In this document: positions 23,771 to 32,382 of the stretch, piece by piece
Layout of the letters: each line of letters opens with the position of its first letter
How positions within the stretch are numbered: position 1 is the first letter of the stretch
From: Lentisphaerae bacterium RIFOXYA12_64_32
GTDB lineage: Bacteria; Verrucomicrobiota; Lentisphaeria; Oligosphaerales; YB12-FULL-65-16
Assembly: GCA_001803235.1 (NCBI GenBank)
Contig: MHBL01000490.1
Location: 1 to 39,472, forward strand
DNA length: 39,472 nucleotides
Direction: 5' to 3'
Translations under genes and position numbers: made by a program
The notes under the pieces: generated by a model
What the model was told of the DNA's origin: nothing
Databases searched by the model: none
The model's input: the letters and a program-made list of their open reading frames with translations, nothing else

Positions 23771-25678
23771 ATGCTCTACCATGCCATCCTTGGCGACGCG
23801 CGCGCCATCTCGTCGCAGTCACTGGCCACCCCCCTGTCGCCGGCGGACTGGAAACGCAACCTGAGTTCGCGGCGGCGCCAGTGGCGGCAGATGCTCGGGA
23901 TTGACCCCCTGCCCGAGCGTACGCCCATGGATGCCACCGTTACCGGCATGCTCGACCGCGCCGACTATGTGGTCGAGAAGATTCACTTCCAGTCCATGCC
24001 GGGGGCGTACGTGCCCGGCAACTTGTACCGCCCGGCGAAGATCCGCGAACCTTTGCCCGCCGTGCTTTACCTCTGCGGTCATACCAAGGGCAAAATCAAC
24101 CGTCCGTACCAAGCGAATCCGCGCTGGTTCGGCCAGCACGGGTACGTGGCGCTGGTGCTCGATCCGATCCAACTCGGAGAAAGCCAGGGCTACCACGCCG
24201 GCACCATCTCCAAGCAGTGGTACCACTGGTACAGCCGCGGCTATACGCCCGCGGGGGTCGAAATCTGGAATGCCATGCGTGCCCTCGATTACCTGCAGAG
24301 CCGCGCAGACGTGGATGGCTCTCGCCTGGGTGTCACCGGGCTGAGCGGCGGCGGTGCCATGAGCTGGTTCCTCGCCGCCGCCGACGAGCGCGTCGGTTGC
24401 TGTGTCCCGGTCTGCCAGACCGGGAGCATCGAGCAGCACGCCGTGGACCGCACGGTAGACGGCCACTGCGACTGCGCCTTCTGGATCAACCTGCACCGCT
24501 GGTGCACGCCGGATGTCGGTGCGCTGATCGCACCCCGGCCGCTGCTGGTCGCATCCGGCACCGAAGATGTCATTTGGCGACCGTTCGCCTTCCGCGACGT
24601 GATGCTGCGGATCCGCAAGCAGTACCGGGAACTGGGCGTGGAGGAGAACTGCGCCTTGACCGAGGATATCACCCCGCACGGGTACTCGCCGGCCCTGCGC
24701 AATGCCATCTTTTCCTGGTTCAACCGCCACCTGAAGAACGACTCAGCGCCGGTTACCGACGATATCACCGATGACCTCGAACCCGAGGAAAATCTGCTCG
24801 TCTTCGACGGCAAGCAACCCGCCCACGACCGCATGAAGATCATCGACCAAGTCTTCATCCCGCGGCCCAGCCCGTCTGCCCCCGGGACAGAACCCGAAAT
24901 CCGAAGCTGGCAGAAGGAAACGCTGGCCAAGCTGCGCCATGTGACCTTCCCGCGCACCGTTCCCGCCGCGCCGCCGCGGGTGTGCGAAGTCCGCGACGCT
25001 GGCTCCGACGGGAACCTGACGGAGCGCACTTGGGTCTTCGAAACGTCAGATGGCGTTGAACTGCGCGCTCACCTGCTGCTCCCCTGCACAGCCAAGCCGG
25101 ACGCACCGCTCGTCGTGGCCTTCCGCTCCCCCGACGACCAGCGAATCTTCTTCAGCCGCCCGCCGCTCGCAGGCGGCATCCATGCTCTGACGGTTGACGT
25201 GCGCAGCACGGGTGCTACAGCCATGGGCCCCGGCATCCTCAACACGGCACGGCGCCTGTACATGAACAATGGCCAGACCCTCCCCGAACGTCAGGTTCAC
25301 GACCTGCTCGCAGCCCTAACCCTCGTGCGACCACGGTTCCCCGAAAGCCCCCTCGTCGTTTTCGGCAGCGGCGTCATGGCCCCGCACGCCGTCTACGCCG
25401 CGCTGCTGAATCCGGACATCGGGGAAATCATCCTGCAAAATCCGCCGCCGACCCACGACGACCCTGCAGTGGCCGAGTTCCTGGCCGTACTGCAGACCGG
25501 CGACCTGCCGCACAACCTGGCGCTCGCCTTCCCGCGCCCGATCACGTTCGTCGGAGAAGTCCCTGCCGCTTACGACGTCGTCACCACGGTGTACCGGAAC
25601 GGCGGGAAAGGCCCCTGCGTCCGAACCGTAGGCAAGCTGGCAGACTGGGCCCCGGCGGGACCAGAACCACCGCGGTGA
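23771..25678 (+). CDS. Alpha/beta hydrolase with duplicated domain (acetylxylan-esterase-like)
   Basis: A 635-residue protein. The first half is an intact esterase: GLSGGGAM with nucleophile Ser192, SGTEDVIW with Asp265, and TPHGYS with His302, plus LYLCGHTKGK as the oxyanion region; it resembles the CE7/prolyl-oligopeptidase-like hydrolases of polysaccharide degraders. From about residue 385 a second hydrolase-like domain begins (WVFETSDGVELRAHLLLP; LVVAFRSPDD), but its elbow is FGSGVMA without the GxSxG serine, so it is probably inactive. GGAGGAGGAG precedes the ATG. No signal peptide is visible, which is odd for a carbohydrate esterase and suggests action on imported oligosaccharides. It is followed 368 bp later by the MttB homologue. 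Confidence 0.75.
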   Translation: MLYHAILGDARAISSQSLATPLSPADWKRNLSSRRRQWRQMLGIDPLPERTPMDATVTGMLDRADYVVEKIHFQSMPGAYVPGNLYRPAKIREPLPAVLYLCGHTKGKINRPYQANPRWFGQHGYVALVLDPIQLGESQGYHAGTISKQWYHWYSRGYTPAGVEIWNAMRALDYLQSRADVDGSRLGVTGLSGGGAMSWFLAAADERVGCCVPVCQTGSIEQHAVDRTVDGHCDCAFWINLHRWCTPDVGALIAPRPLLVASGTEDVIWRPFAFRDVMLRIRKQYRELGVEENCALTEDITPHGYSPALRNAIFSWFNRHLKNDSAPVTDDITDDLEPEENLLVFDGKQPAHDRMKIIDQVFIPRPSPSAPGTEPEIRSWQKETLAKLRHVTFPRTVPAAPPRVCEVRDAGSDGNLTERTWVFETSDGVELRAHLLLPCTAKPDAPLVVAFRSPDDQRIFFSRPPLAGGIHALTVDVRSTGATAMGPGILNTARRLYMNNGQTLPERQVHDLLAALTLVRPRFPESPLVVFGSGVMAPHAVYAALLNPDIGEIILQNPPPTHDDPAVAEFLAVLQTGDLPHNLALAFPRPITFVGEVPAAYDVVTTVYRNGGKGPCVRTVGKLADWAPAGPEPPR

Positions 25679-26046
25679 CGCGCCGCGACGGATAGTGCGC
25701 ACAGCGGCAGTGGCGCGGGATCTCCGGGACCGCAGCAGAGTGCTCGGGGCCGTCCCGGCCCGAGGTCCTCATCTGGGGACCAGTCGGCGCACCCCGCTTC
25801 GGCGCGGGACGCGCCGAGCCACCGCGCGCTCGATCGCATCCCAGCCGGAGCACGTCACCTCTCCGCGAGAGCAGATTGCCCCGCACCGTCCGACCATGTC
25901 GGATTCGGGTAAAGAAGTCAAGCGTTCGGCCAAAGACGCTTCATCGCCGCCGTGCTAGAGTAAGCTAAACAACAAGCAATACCAACCATGCTGTTGTTGC
26001 CCCGAACCGCGAACCCCGCACGCGAAAACAAAAAGGGACACACGCC
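25679..26046. other. Intergenic region upstream of the MttB homologue
   Basis: Most of the first half is the dispersed palindromic repeat (25710-25852). From about 25890 to 26046 the base composition becomes less GC-rich, as expected for a promoter region, and an AAAAAGGGA ribosome site lies near 26029-26037. I could not identify a confident -35/-10 pair, and see no other gene. Confidence 0.4.
25710..25852 (-). repeat. Dispersed palindromic repeat, copy 2 (inverted)
   Basis: Inverted partner of 12793-12970. The arms GTGGCGCGGGATCTCCGGGA (25710 on) and GGCGCGGGACGCGCCGAGCC (25801 on) match the other copy almost base for base, while the centre (about 25765-25785, CTCATCTGGGGACCAGT) is unrelated and shorter. 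TCATCTGGGGACCA also occurs beside the first copy near 13147. Confidence 0.75.
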
Positions 26047-27510
26047 ATGCGTCTCAACATCACCGCGGCGATCCACCTCTTCAGCGACGCTCAACTCGAA
26101 CACCTCCTTCAGAACGCGTTGACCGTCCTGCGCCAGACGCCTTTCCGCGTACAGGGCACGGACGAGTTCTGCGACCACCTGCGTGCATACGGCTGCCAAG
26201 TGGACAGCGAACAGGTGCGGTTTCCGCAGGCGGTAATCGACAAGGTCATGGCCCGTTGCGCCGAGGCGAAACGCGCGGCCCTGGAAGCGCTCCGCGCCCA
26301 GGGCGGCAAACCCGAGCAGCCAGGAACAAAGGTCTCGATGTTCACGCACGGCCAGGCCCTGCACATCTGCGACCTGGAAACCAACCAGTTGCGACCGGCT
26401 ACCGAACTGGACCTGGCCACGTGGTGCCACGCCGCCGACTCGCTCGACATTCCGACGCGTGCCCACCCGACATTCATTCCCACCGACGTCCCGGTCAGTG
26501 CCGCCGACTTCCACGCCTTCGCCACCATCATCCTGAACAGTCGCCAACCGCACCGCGTCTCGGTGTACAGCGCCCGCATGCTGCCCTTCTTCATCGAGGC
26601 CGCGACCATCGCCACAGGCTCCCTCGACGCCGTGAAGCGCGACCCGGTCTTCGCCACCAAGGCGTGGGTCACTTCACCGTTCATGATCGACCGCGAGAAC
26701 ATCGACATCGGCATGGAAGCCCGACGCCGGCTCGGCACCCCGATCACGTTCGGACACATGCCCGTAGCGGCCGCGTCGACGCCGGTCAGCGTCGCCGGCG
26801 CGCTGGTCCAGAACACCGCCGAATCCCTGGCGCTGAGCGCCATGCGCCTGGCCATTGACAACCTGCCGCAGGGAATCACCGGCAGCGCCGCCGTCATGGA
26901 CATGAAGCACGGCTTCCCGCGCCAACTCGGCCCCGACATGTTTCTCCACAGCCTGGCCGGCCAGGAGATGAACGACTACCTCTACCATGGCTATTCCACC
27001 GTGCGTGGCTTCGGCTACACGGGCACGGGCGCCGCGACGGTATCAACCCAGTCCGTCTGCGAAAAGGCACTCGGCGTAGCATTCGGAGCAGCCACTGGCG
27101 CCCGCGACTTCGGCATCGGTTGCCTTGCGTTCAGCGACGTGGGCAGCCCCGTGCACCTGATCCTGGACCGCGAACTGGTCGGCTTTGTCGAACACCTGCT
27201 GCGGGACGTGTCCATCGACGATGAACACATCGGCCTGAACAACATTATCGAGACCGTGCCGACCGGTGGCCGCTACATGGAAAACCTCCACACCGCACAG
27301 TTCTTCCGCGAGGAATGCTGGCTGCCCAGCTTGATCGACTACCGCGCCTTCATGGCCTGGGCAAGCAACCCGTCCGACATGATCGCGGACGCCCGAAAGA
27401 AGGCGAGGAACCTTTTCTCCGGCGCGACCAACCACTGCCCGCTGTCAGATGACCAGCAGCGCGCCATCCGCAAGCTGATGCAGGATGCGGACGCCGCCGC
27501 CCGCGGGTGA
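26047..27510 (+). CDS. MttB-family methyltransferase homologue without pyrrolysine
   Basis: A 487-residue TIM-barrel protein of the trimethylamine methyltransferase (MttB) superfamily. Recognisable parts are the N-terminal helical segment (LFSDAQLEHLLQNALTVLRQTPF), the SVAGALVQNTAESLALSAMRL barrel helix, the MDMKHGFPRQLGPDMFL region, and the C-terminal LLRDVSIDDEHIGLNNI then NLHTAQFFREECW. The frame is continuous with no internal TAG, so it belongs to the non-pyrrolysine group; characterised members demethylate glycine betaine, proline betaine, carnitine or similar quaternary amines and hand the methyl group to a corrinoid protein. No corrinoid protein or corrinoid methyltransferase partner is adjacent. 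AAAGGGA lies upstream of the ATG. The substrate is open. Confidence 0.85.
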   Translation: MRLNITAAIHLFSDAQLEHLLQNALTVLRQTPFRVQGTDEFCDHLRAYGCQVDSEQVRFPQAVIDKVMARCAEAKRAALEALRAQGGKPEQPGTKVSMFTHGQALHICDLETNQLRPATELDLATWCHAADSLDIPTRAHPTFIPTDVPVSAADFHAFATIILNSRQPHRVSVYSARMLPFFIEAATIATGSLDAVKRDPVFATKAWVTSPFMIDRENIDIGMEARRRLGTPITFGHMPVAAASTPVSVAGALVQNTAESLALSAMRLAIDNLPQGITGSAAVMDMKHGFPRQLGPDMFLHSLAGQEMNDYLYHGYSTVRGFGYTGTGAATVSTQSVCEKALGVAFGAATGARDFGIGCLAFSDVGSPVHLILDRELVGFVEHLLRDVSIDDEHIGLNNIIETVPTGGRYMENLHTAQFFREECWLPSLIDYRAFMAWASNPSDMIADARKKARNLFSGATNHCPLSDDQQRAIRKLMQDADAAARG

Positions 27511-27526
27511 GACGTCGCACCTTCCA

Positions 27527-27699
27527 ACCGCGCCTCAGGGCTGTTTCAAGATCCGGCCCCGCGTCTCAGAAGGCCACGCCTCTGCGCACACCAGGTAGGG
27601 GCGGCCTGTCCTCAGGCCGCCCCCCCCGGCGTGGGGACACGCCGGGGGTACTCGCCGCACGTGACGGTCACGAATCTTGAAACAGCCCTGACCGCGCCT
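27527..27699. mobile_element. MITE-like element, family A, intact, with 9-bp target duplication
   Basis: The element proper is 27536-27690 (155 bp). Its ends are a perfect 17-bp inverted repeat: CAGGGCTGTTTCAAGAT at 27536-27552 and its complement at 27674-27690. It is bounded by the 9-bp direct repeat ACCGCGCCT (27527-27535 and 27691-27699). Inside are two strong hairpins, GCGGCCTG-TCCT-CAGGCCGC (27601-27620) and CCCCCGGCGTG-GGGA-CACGCCGGGGG (27623-27648). It has no coding capacity, so it must be moved by a transposase elsewhere. A relative is at 33360-33817. Confidence 0.9.
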
Positions 27700-27792
27700 G
27701 TCCCCACCTTGCACTGCGGCAACGTACGCACTAACTTCCTGAACACGCCGGGACGCCCCGGAAGCGTTCCAGCATCAGGATAACGCCGTCCC

Positions 27793-29952
27793 ATGGAACT
27801 GGCTCTATCGCGCCGCGCCCAGGACAAGGCGCGCGGGACATTCTACTGGCTCTCGTTCTGGAACGCCTGCGGCTTCGGCCTGACCACGAGCTCGGTCATT
27901 GCGCTGCTGGCGCTGAACCGTGGCGCCACGGACGGCCAGACCGGGATGATCTACTCGGCCATTCACCTCACCGGCTGGGTGGCCGTCTTCACCCCCGTCC
28001 TGCTCAACGGCCGCGAGACCACGGCCATATGGGCCGGGTTCTGGTGGACCCGCGCGGTCATCTCGTTCGGGTATCTGGCCGTGCTTTGGTTGCTCCCGCC
28101 CGGACCGCGCCAGGTCTGGGGCCTGATCGGCCTGTACTACCTGTTCTCTGTAGCCCGGTCCTTCGGCACCGCCGTCATACTGCCGGTGCAGAAAGCCCTG
28201 GCGCCATCGCGCGACTTCCCCGCCATTCTCGGGCGCCAGTTCGCCATCAGCAACCTGGGCCTGCTCGCGGTCAATGTCTTGTCCTTTTTCGTGTTCCGGC
28301 ATTTCGGCGGCGCACGTGAGGACGAGGCGTTCATCACCGTGCTGGTGGTCGGAGCGTTGGCCAATGCCCTCGCCTCATCGTACATCAACTGCCTGCCCAA
28401 GACCGGGTATCTGCAGCAGGGCTCGCTGGCTGGCATTGCCCAGGCGCTGCGTGAAACCTGGCGCACCGCGGCCTACCGCGAGACGGCGATGCTCGCCCTG
28501 CTCAATTCCGGGCTTGCCGTGTGCACCGGCTACCTCACGAACTTCTACAAAAAAGGGCTGGCCTTGGATGGCAGCACCATCTTCCTTTTCGCCATCGTCG
28601 GCATGGCCGGTTCGATCGCGGTCGGCTACGCCCTGTCGGTGATCGGGCCGCGCATCTCCGCGTACGCCATGCTGTTCTGGTGCCACGCGCTGCTGATGCT
28701 CCTCGGCTTGGCTTGGGCATTCGTGTTCGTCATACCGGCATCGGCGCACGGCATTCTCCTGGCCCTCAACGCGCTGACCATCGCCACGGTCTCCGCCTCG
28801 ACCGCCCTGATCCAGCGCCAGCGCGCCGACCACCTCCCACGCGGGCGAGAAGTACAAACATCCATCGTCTACCAGCTCACCGATGTCGCCGCAGCCGCCC
28901 TGACCGTCGTCGCCATCAGCCAGTTCACTCGGGCCTGCCCTGCCTTGCCCGTTCCCGGCGCACACGTCTACACCACCGTGTTCCTGCTCCAGGGCGCACT
29001 GAGCCTTGGCATCTGCGTCGTGACGCTGTTCATGGGCCGCGAAGGCGTCGCGCCCGTCGTGCGCGGCCTGGCATTCATGGCCCCCGCCAACCTGATCACC
29101 ATCTACCGCGCCTACCGTGTCGGCATGCGCGACCCCAAGCAGCAGTCCCCGGCGCTTGAAGACCTGATGATGGACGCCACCGCGACCGGCCACGAACTGC
29201 TCCTCGAATCCCTGCACAGCCCGGACATGAACCGACGCGCCTCGGCCCTGCGCAACCTCACCCGCGTCCAGGCCCCCGATGCACACGACCCGGTCCTGCA
29301 GGAAATCCTCAGCCCCGACTCGCCCCTGCGCCCCGAAGCCATCACCGCGCTCGGGTTCCTCGACCGCCACGAACCCGACGAAGCCATCCTCCGGCACCTG
29401 CTCGAGAACGACAAGGACATCTGGGTCCAGGCGTCAGCAGCGAAGACCCTCCTCCGCCTCGGCTGGGACGTGGACGATCAGACCGCGCGACGCCTGCACG
29501 CCCGCTGCATGAGCACCCGACAACGACTCGACATCCTCATCGGCGCCGCCGTGGCGAAAAAACGCGGGCTGCTCCTGATGCTGCTCGGCGAGGAACTCGC
29601 GCACCTCCCCACCCCCCACTGGACGAGTCTGTTCTTCGCCGCCGCCGCCAACATGTGGGACCGGCGCGGCGATGTGGTCGAACTCTACGACGACGAAGCC
29701 GCGCGCGCCGGTACCGGCGTCGACTACTTCCTTGCGGAGTTCGCAAGCCTGCTCCCAGCTGAACTGCCCCCCTCTCGACTCCGCGCTCTGGTGGCACAGC
29801 AGCAATACGCCGAACTCGAACGCGCCATCAAACAGATCACCCCCGCCTCCGATGCCGCCTGGATCCATATCCACGACCGCGCCTCCGCTCTCGGGTGCCT
29901 GTTCCTGTGGGGTCTCCTCCGTTCCGACCCCGCTCCGCCGCCCGCCGCGTGA
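27793..29952 (+). CDS. MFS transporter fused to a C-terminal HEAT-like repeat domain
   Basis: A 719-residue fusion. Residues 1 to about 430 form an MFS-type transporter with about 12 spans (for example VWGLIGLYYLFSVARSFG, AYAMLFWCHALLMLLGLAWA). After a linker (RAYRVGMRDPKQQSPALEDLM) about 270 soluble residues follow, made of helix pairs with HEAT-like spacing: NRRASALRNLTRVQAPDAHD, LRPEAITALGFLDRHEPDE, WVQASAAKTLLRLGWDVDD. Such repeats bind proteins, so the tail may dock a regulator or enzyme at the cytoplasmic face. No comparable tail is standard for MFS proteins. ATG 27793 has only a weak ribosome site (CAGGAT). The upstream gap is largely the MITE-like element. Substrate unknown. Confidence 0.75.
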   Translation: MELALSRRAQDKARGTFYWLSFWNACGFGLTTSSVIALLALNRGATDGQTGMIYSAIHLTGWVAVFTPVLLNGRETTAIWAGFWWTRAVISFGYLAVLWLLPPGPRQVWGLIGLYYLFSVARSFGTAVILPVQKALAPSRDFPAILGRQFAISNLGLLAVNVLSFFVFRHFGGAREDEAFITVLVVGALANALASSYINCLPKTGYLQQGSLAGIAQALRETWRTAAYRETAMLALLNSGLAVCTGYLTNFYKKGLALDGSTIFLFAIVGMAGSIAVGYALSVIGPRISAYAMLFWCHALLMLLGLAWAFVFVIPASAHGILLALNALTIATVSASTALIQRQRADHLPRGREVQTSIVYQLTDVAAAALTVVAISQFTRACPALPVPGAHVYTTVFLLQGALSLGICVVTLFMGREGVAPVVRGLAFMAPANLITIYRAYRVGMRDPKQQSPALEDLMMDATATGHELLLESLHSPDMNRRASALRNLTRVQAPDAHDPVLQEILSPDSPLRPEAITALGFLDRHEPDEAILRHLLENDKDIWVQASAAKTLLRLGWDVDDQTARRLHARCMSTRQRLDILIGAAVAKKRGLLLMLLGEELAHLPTPHWTSLFFAAAANMWDRRGDVVELYDDEAARAGTGVDYFLAEFASLLPAELPPSRLRALVAQQQYAELERAIKQITPASDAAWIHIHDRASALGCLFLWGLLRSDPAPPPAA

Positions 29953-30049
29953 GTTCCAGGTATCGCGTGCCGGGGAGGGGCTCTGAACCCCGAACACTGA
30001 ACACCTTCCCCTCCCCTCAGATTACAGCGCCGAGACCCGTGCTCCGTGT

Positions 30050-31303
30050 TCACCTCCGTCGCAGCAGCAGCGTGCCGCCCAAGCCGAGCGTCAGCGCGAC
30101 GGCGCCGGCCAGCATGAAGGCGGTGGAGAAGGACTGCGTCGCATCCGCCAGACGCCCGCCCACGTACGGCCCCATCGCCTGCCCCAACCCGAACACGAAC
30201 GTCATCACGCCCAGCGCCGCCGGTGCCTGGCGTGCCCCGAATATGTCTCCGGCAATTGCGGCCATGATCGCCGGAATGCTCCACGCCGTGAGGGCAAACA
30301 GCGCCGCGGACACGTATGCCCCGGGAGTTCCCTGTGCCAGCCCCAGGACCAGGAAGGAGACCCCTTGCAGCGCGAAGATGCACACCAGCGCAAACTTGCG
30401 CCCCCAGCGGTCCGACACCGCACCCCACACGAACCCGCTCAGGGTCGAGACCAGACCGATCTGCAGCCACAGCGCCCCGGCTGCGCCCGTCTCCATGCCG
30501 AGCGACCGCACCAAGTGCCGCACGAAAAACGTCGAGTAGATGATGTAAGAAAAACCGAACGCGAAATACACGGCGGCAAGATGCCACAAGTACCCGGACG
30601 CACACACCGACCGCCAGGACGTGGCCGGCGCCCCAGGCGCCTCCGCCCCGTCCGCGGCCGCATCGAATCCGATCGGTTGCAGTCCGAGTTCAGCGGGCCG
30701 GTTGCGCAGGCACGCCGCACACAGCAGCGCCACGACCAGCGCCAGACACCCGAACACCGCCCAGCACACCCGCCACCCGGCCTGGGCGCCATACCGCTCC
30801 AATATCCACGGGACCAACGGTCCGGTCACCATCAACCCCAGGCTCGAACCGGTCACCCCTATACCCGCGGCCAGCCCGCGCCGGCGCCGGCTGAACCAGG
30901 CCGCCACCAGTCCCATGGCCGGGACGTTCGCCCCCGCGCCGCCCACACCGGTGAAGAAACGCCCAACGGCGACCCCGACAAAAGACGCGCACAGCCCAGT
31001 CGCCCACATGGACAGGGCCACCGTCAGCAGGGCAACGGTGATGACCCCGCGCGGCCCCCAGCGCGACGCCATAGCGCCGGCCCCAACCACCGCCAGCATG
31101 TAGCCGAGCAGGTTCCACGACTGCAGTTGCCCCGTCTGCGTGTTGGTCAGTCCCATGTCCGACTGCATGGCGGGAAGCACCATGGAGTAGCCGAACCGCC
31201 CCAGCCCCAGCGCCGCAAACACGGCCAGAAAGATCAATCCCAGCGTCACGTAACTGTAGTGCGGTTTCCGGATCGGAGTACCCTCCCGCACCGAGGCGCA
31301 CAC
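30050..31303 (-). CDS. YbfB/YjiJ-type MFS transporter
   Basis: A 417-residue, 12-span major facilitator. The opening FLAVFAALGLGRFGYSMVLPAM and the following LSNTQTG-like LTNTQTGQLQSWNLLGYM are typical of YbfB/YjiJ-family members; GVGGAGANVPAMGLVAAWF and a GVTGSSLGLM helix follow. The GTG start at 31303 has no clear ribosome site; a GTG four codons later is an alternative. It is the last of three minus-strand genes (deacetylase, cysteine synthase, transporter) spaced 65 and 45 bp apart. It may export a product of those enzymes, which is inference from gene order. Confidence 0.85.
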   Translation of the reverse strand: MCASVREGTPIRKPHYSYVTLGLIFLAVFAALGLGRFGYSMVLPAMQSDMGLTNTQTGQLQSWNLLGYMLAVVGAGAMASRWGPRGVITVALLTVALSMWATGLCASFVGVAVGRFFTGVGGAGANVPAMGLVAAWFSRRRRGLAAGIGVTGSSLGLMVTGPLVPWILERYGAQAGWRVCWAVFGCLALVVALLCAACLRNRPAELGLQPIGFDAAADGAEAPGAPATSWRSVCASGYLWHLAAVYFAFGFSYIIYSTFFVRHLVRSLGMETGAAGALWLQIGLVSTLSGFVWGAVSDRWGRKFALVCIFALQGVSFLVLGLAQGTPGAYVSAALFALTAWSIPAIMAAIAGDIFGARQAPAALGVMTFVFGLGQAMGPYVGGRLADATQSFSTAFMLAGAVALTLGLGGTLLLRRR

Positions 31304-31348
31304 GGCACGGCATTGTCAACTGCGGAACAGCCCCGGGCACGGCCGCGA

Positions 31349-32317
31349 CTACGGCGGGCACTCGGCGCAGACGGACCGGAACAGACTGGTCGAGAGGTAG
31401 CGGTCGCCGCGGTCCGGGAGGAGTACCACCACGATGTCGGCGGGGGACAGTTCGGCGGCGACCTCCAGCGCACCGCACACCGCCGCACCACTGCTCATGC
31501 CGACAAACAGTCCCTCCTCCAGCGCCAGGCGCCGGGTCATCGAAAACGCCGGGCGGTCTTCGACCGTGACCTTCCGGTCCAGGCGGGCCGGCTCGTAGAT
31601 CTGAGGCACGATCGCCTCATTCATGTTCTTCAAGCCCTGAATGGCGTGCCCCTCGACCGGTTCGACACCGACGATCTGAATGCGCGGGTTGTGTTCCTTC
31701 AGCCGCCGGCCTACCCCCATCAGCGTTCCGGTTGTGCCCATGCCCGCGACAAAAGCAGTGACCGCCCCGCCGGTCTGGGTCAGGATCTCAGGACCGGTTG
31801 TCTCGTAGTGACTGCGCCAGTTGTCGGGGTTCGCGAACTGGTTCGGCATGAAGTACCGATCCGGTTCCTCGCTCAAGATGTGGTGCGCCATCCGGATGGC
31901 GCCGTCGGTCCGCTCGTGGGCTGGTGTCAGGACCAGTTCCGCCCCGTAAGCGAGCAACGTCTGGCGCCGTTCCATGCTCACGCATTCCGGCAGCACAAGC
32001 TTGACGCGGTACCCCTTGCACGCCCCGACCAGGGCAATCCCAATGCCGGTGTTCCCCGACGTCGGCTCCAAAATGACCTTGCCGTGGGTCAGGCGCCCTT
32101 CCGCCTCGGCGCGCTGAATCATCCACAGCGCGGGGCGGTCCTTCACGGAACCACCGGGATTCGTACCCTCGAGTTTGGCGAGAATGCGCGCCCCGCGCGG
32201 GGGGCCGATCCGCGCCAGTTCCACGACCGGCGTGTTGCCGATGCTGTCGAGGAGATGTGGGAAACGAGCCCCCGGGGCCGTCTTTTCCACGCGATCGGAA
32301 TGGCTCTTGCTGCGCAT
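31349..32317 (-). CDS. cysM: Cysteine synthase (O-acetylserine/O-phosphoserine sulfhydrylase, CysM-like)
   Basis: A 322-residue PLP enzyme of the beta-replacement family that makes cysteine from an activated serine and sulfide (or thiosulfate). PLP lysine is Lys59 in NPGGSVKDRPA; PTSGNTGIGIA (86-96) binds the substrate carboxylate; GMGTTGTLMGVGRRL binds PLP phosphate; GMSSGAAV is the conserved C-terminal loop. The ending LLPDRGDRYLSTSLF favours CysM over CysK. No good ribosome site precedes ATG 32317. It lies between a PIG-L deacetylase and an MFS exporter. The enzyme family is certain; CysM rather than CysK or cystathionine beta-synthase is likely. Confidence 0.85.
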   Translation of the reverse strand: MRSKSHSDRVEKTAPGARFPHLLDSIGNTPVVELARIGPPRGARILAKLEGTNPGGSVKDRPALWMIQRAEAEGRLTHGKVILEPTSGNTGIGIALVGACKGYRVKLVLPECVSMERRQTLLAYGAELVLTPAHERTDGAIRMAHHILSEEPDRYFMPNQFANPDNWRSHYETTGPEILTQTGGAVTAFVAGMGTTGTLMGVGRRLKEHNPRIQIVGVEPVEGHAIQGLKNMNEAIVPQIYEPARLDRKVTVEDRPAFSMTRRLALEEGLFVGMSSGAAVCGALEVAAELSPADIVVVLLPDRGDRYLSTSLFRSVCAECPP

Positions 32318-32382
32318 ATGACACCCAAAATGTGGTTCCGGATTTCACGTTCGACCCGGCCTGGCGCCGGCGGCAGGCCGCG

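Noticed and set aside
26047..27510. Pyrrolysine-containing true trimethylamine methyltransferase
   Set aside because: The frame has no internal TAG codon, and no pyl genes or corrinoid partners are in the window.
29972..30016. GGGGAGGGG and CCCCTCCCC as a bidirectional terminator between convergent MFS genes
   Set aside because: The arms are 27 bp apart, a competing shorter GGGG-CCCC pairing exists, and no T tract follows; support is too thin.
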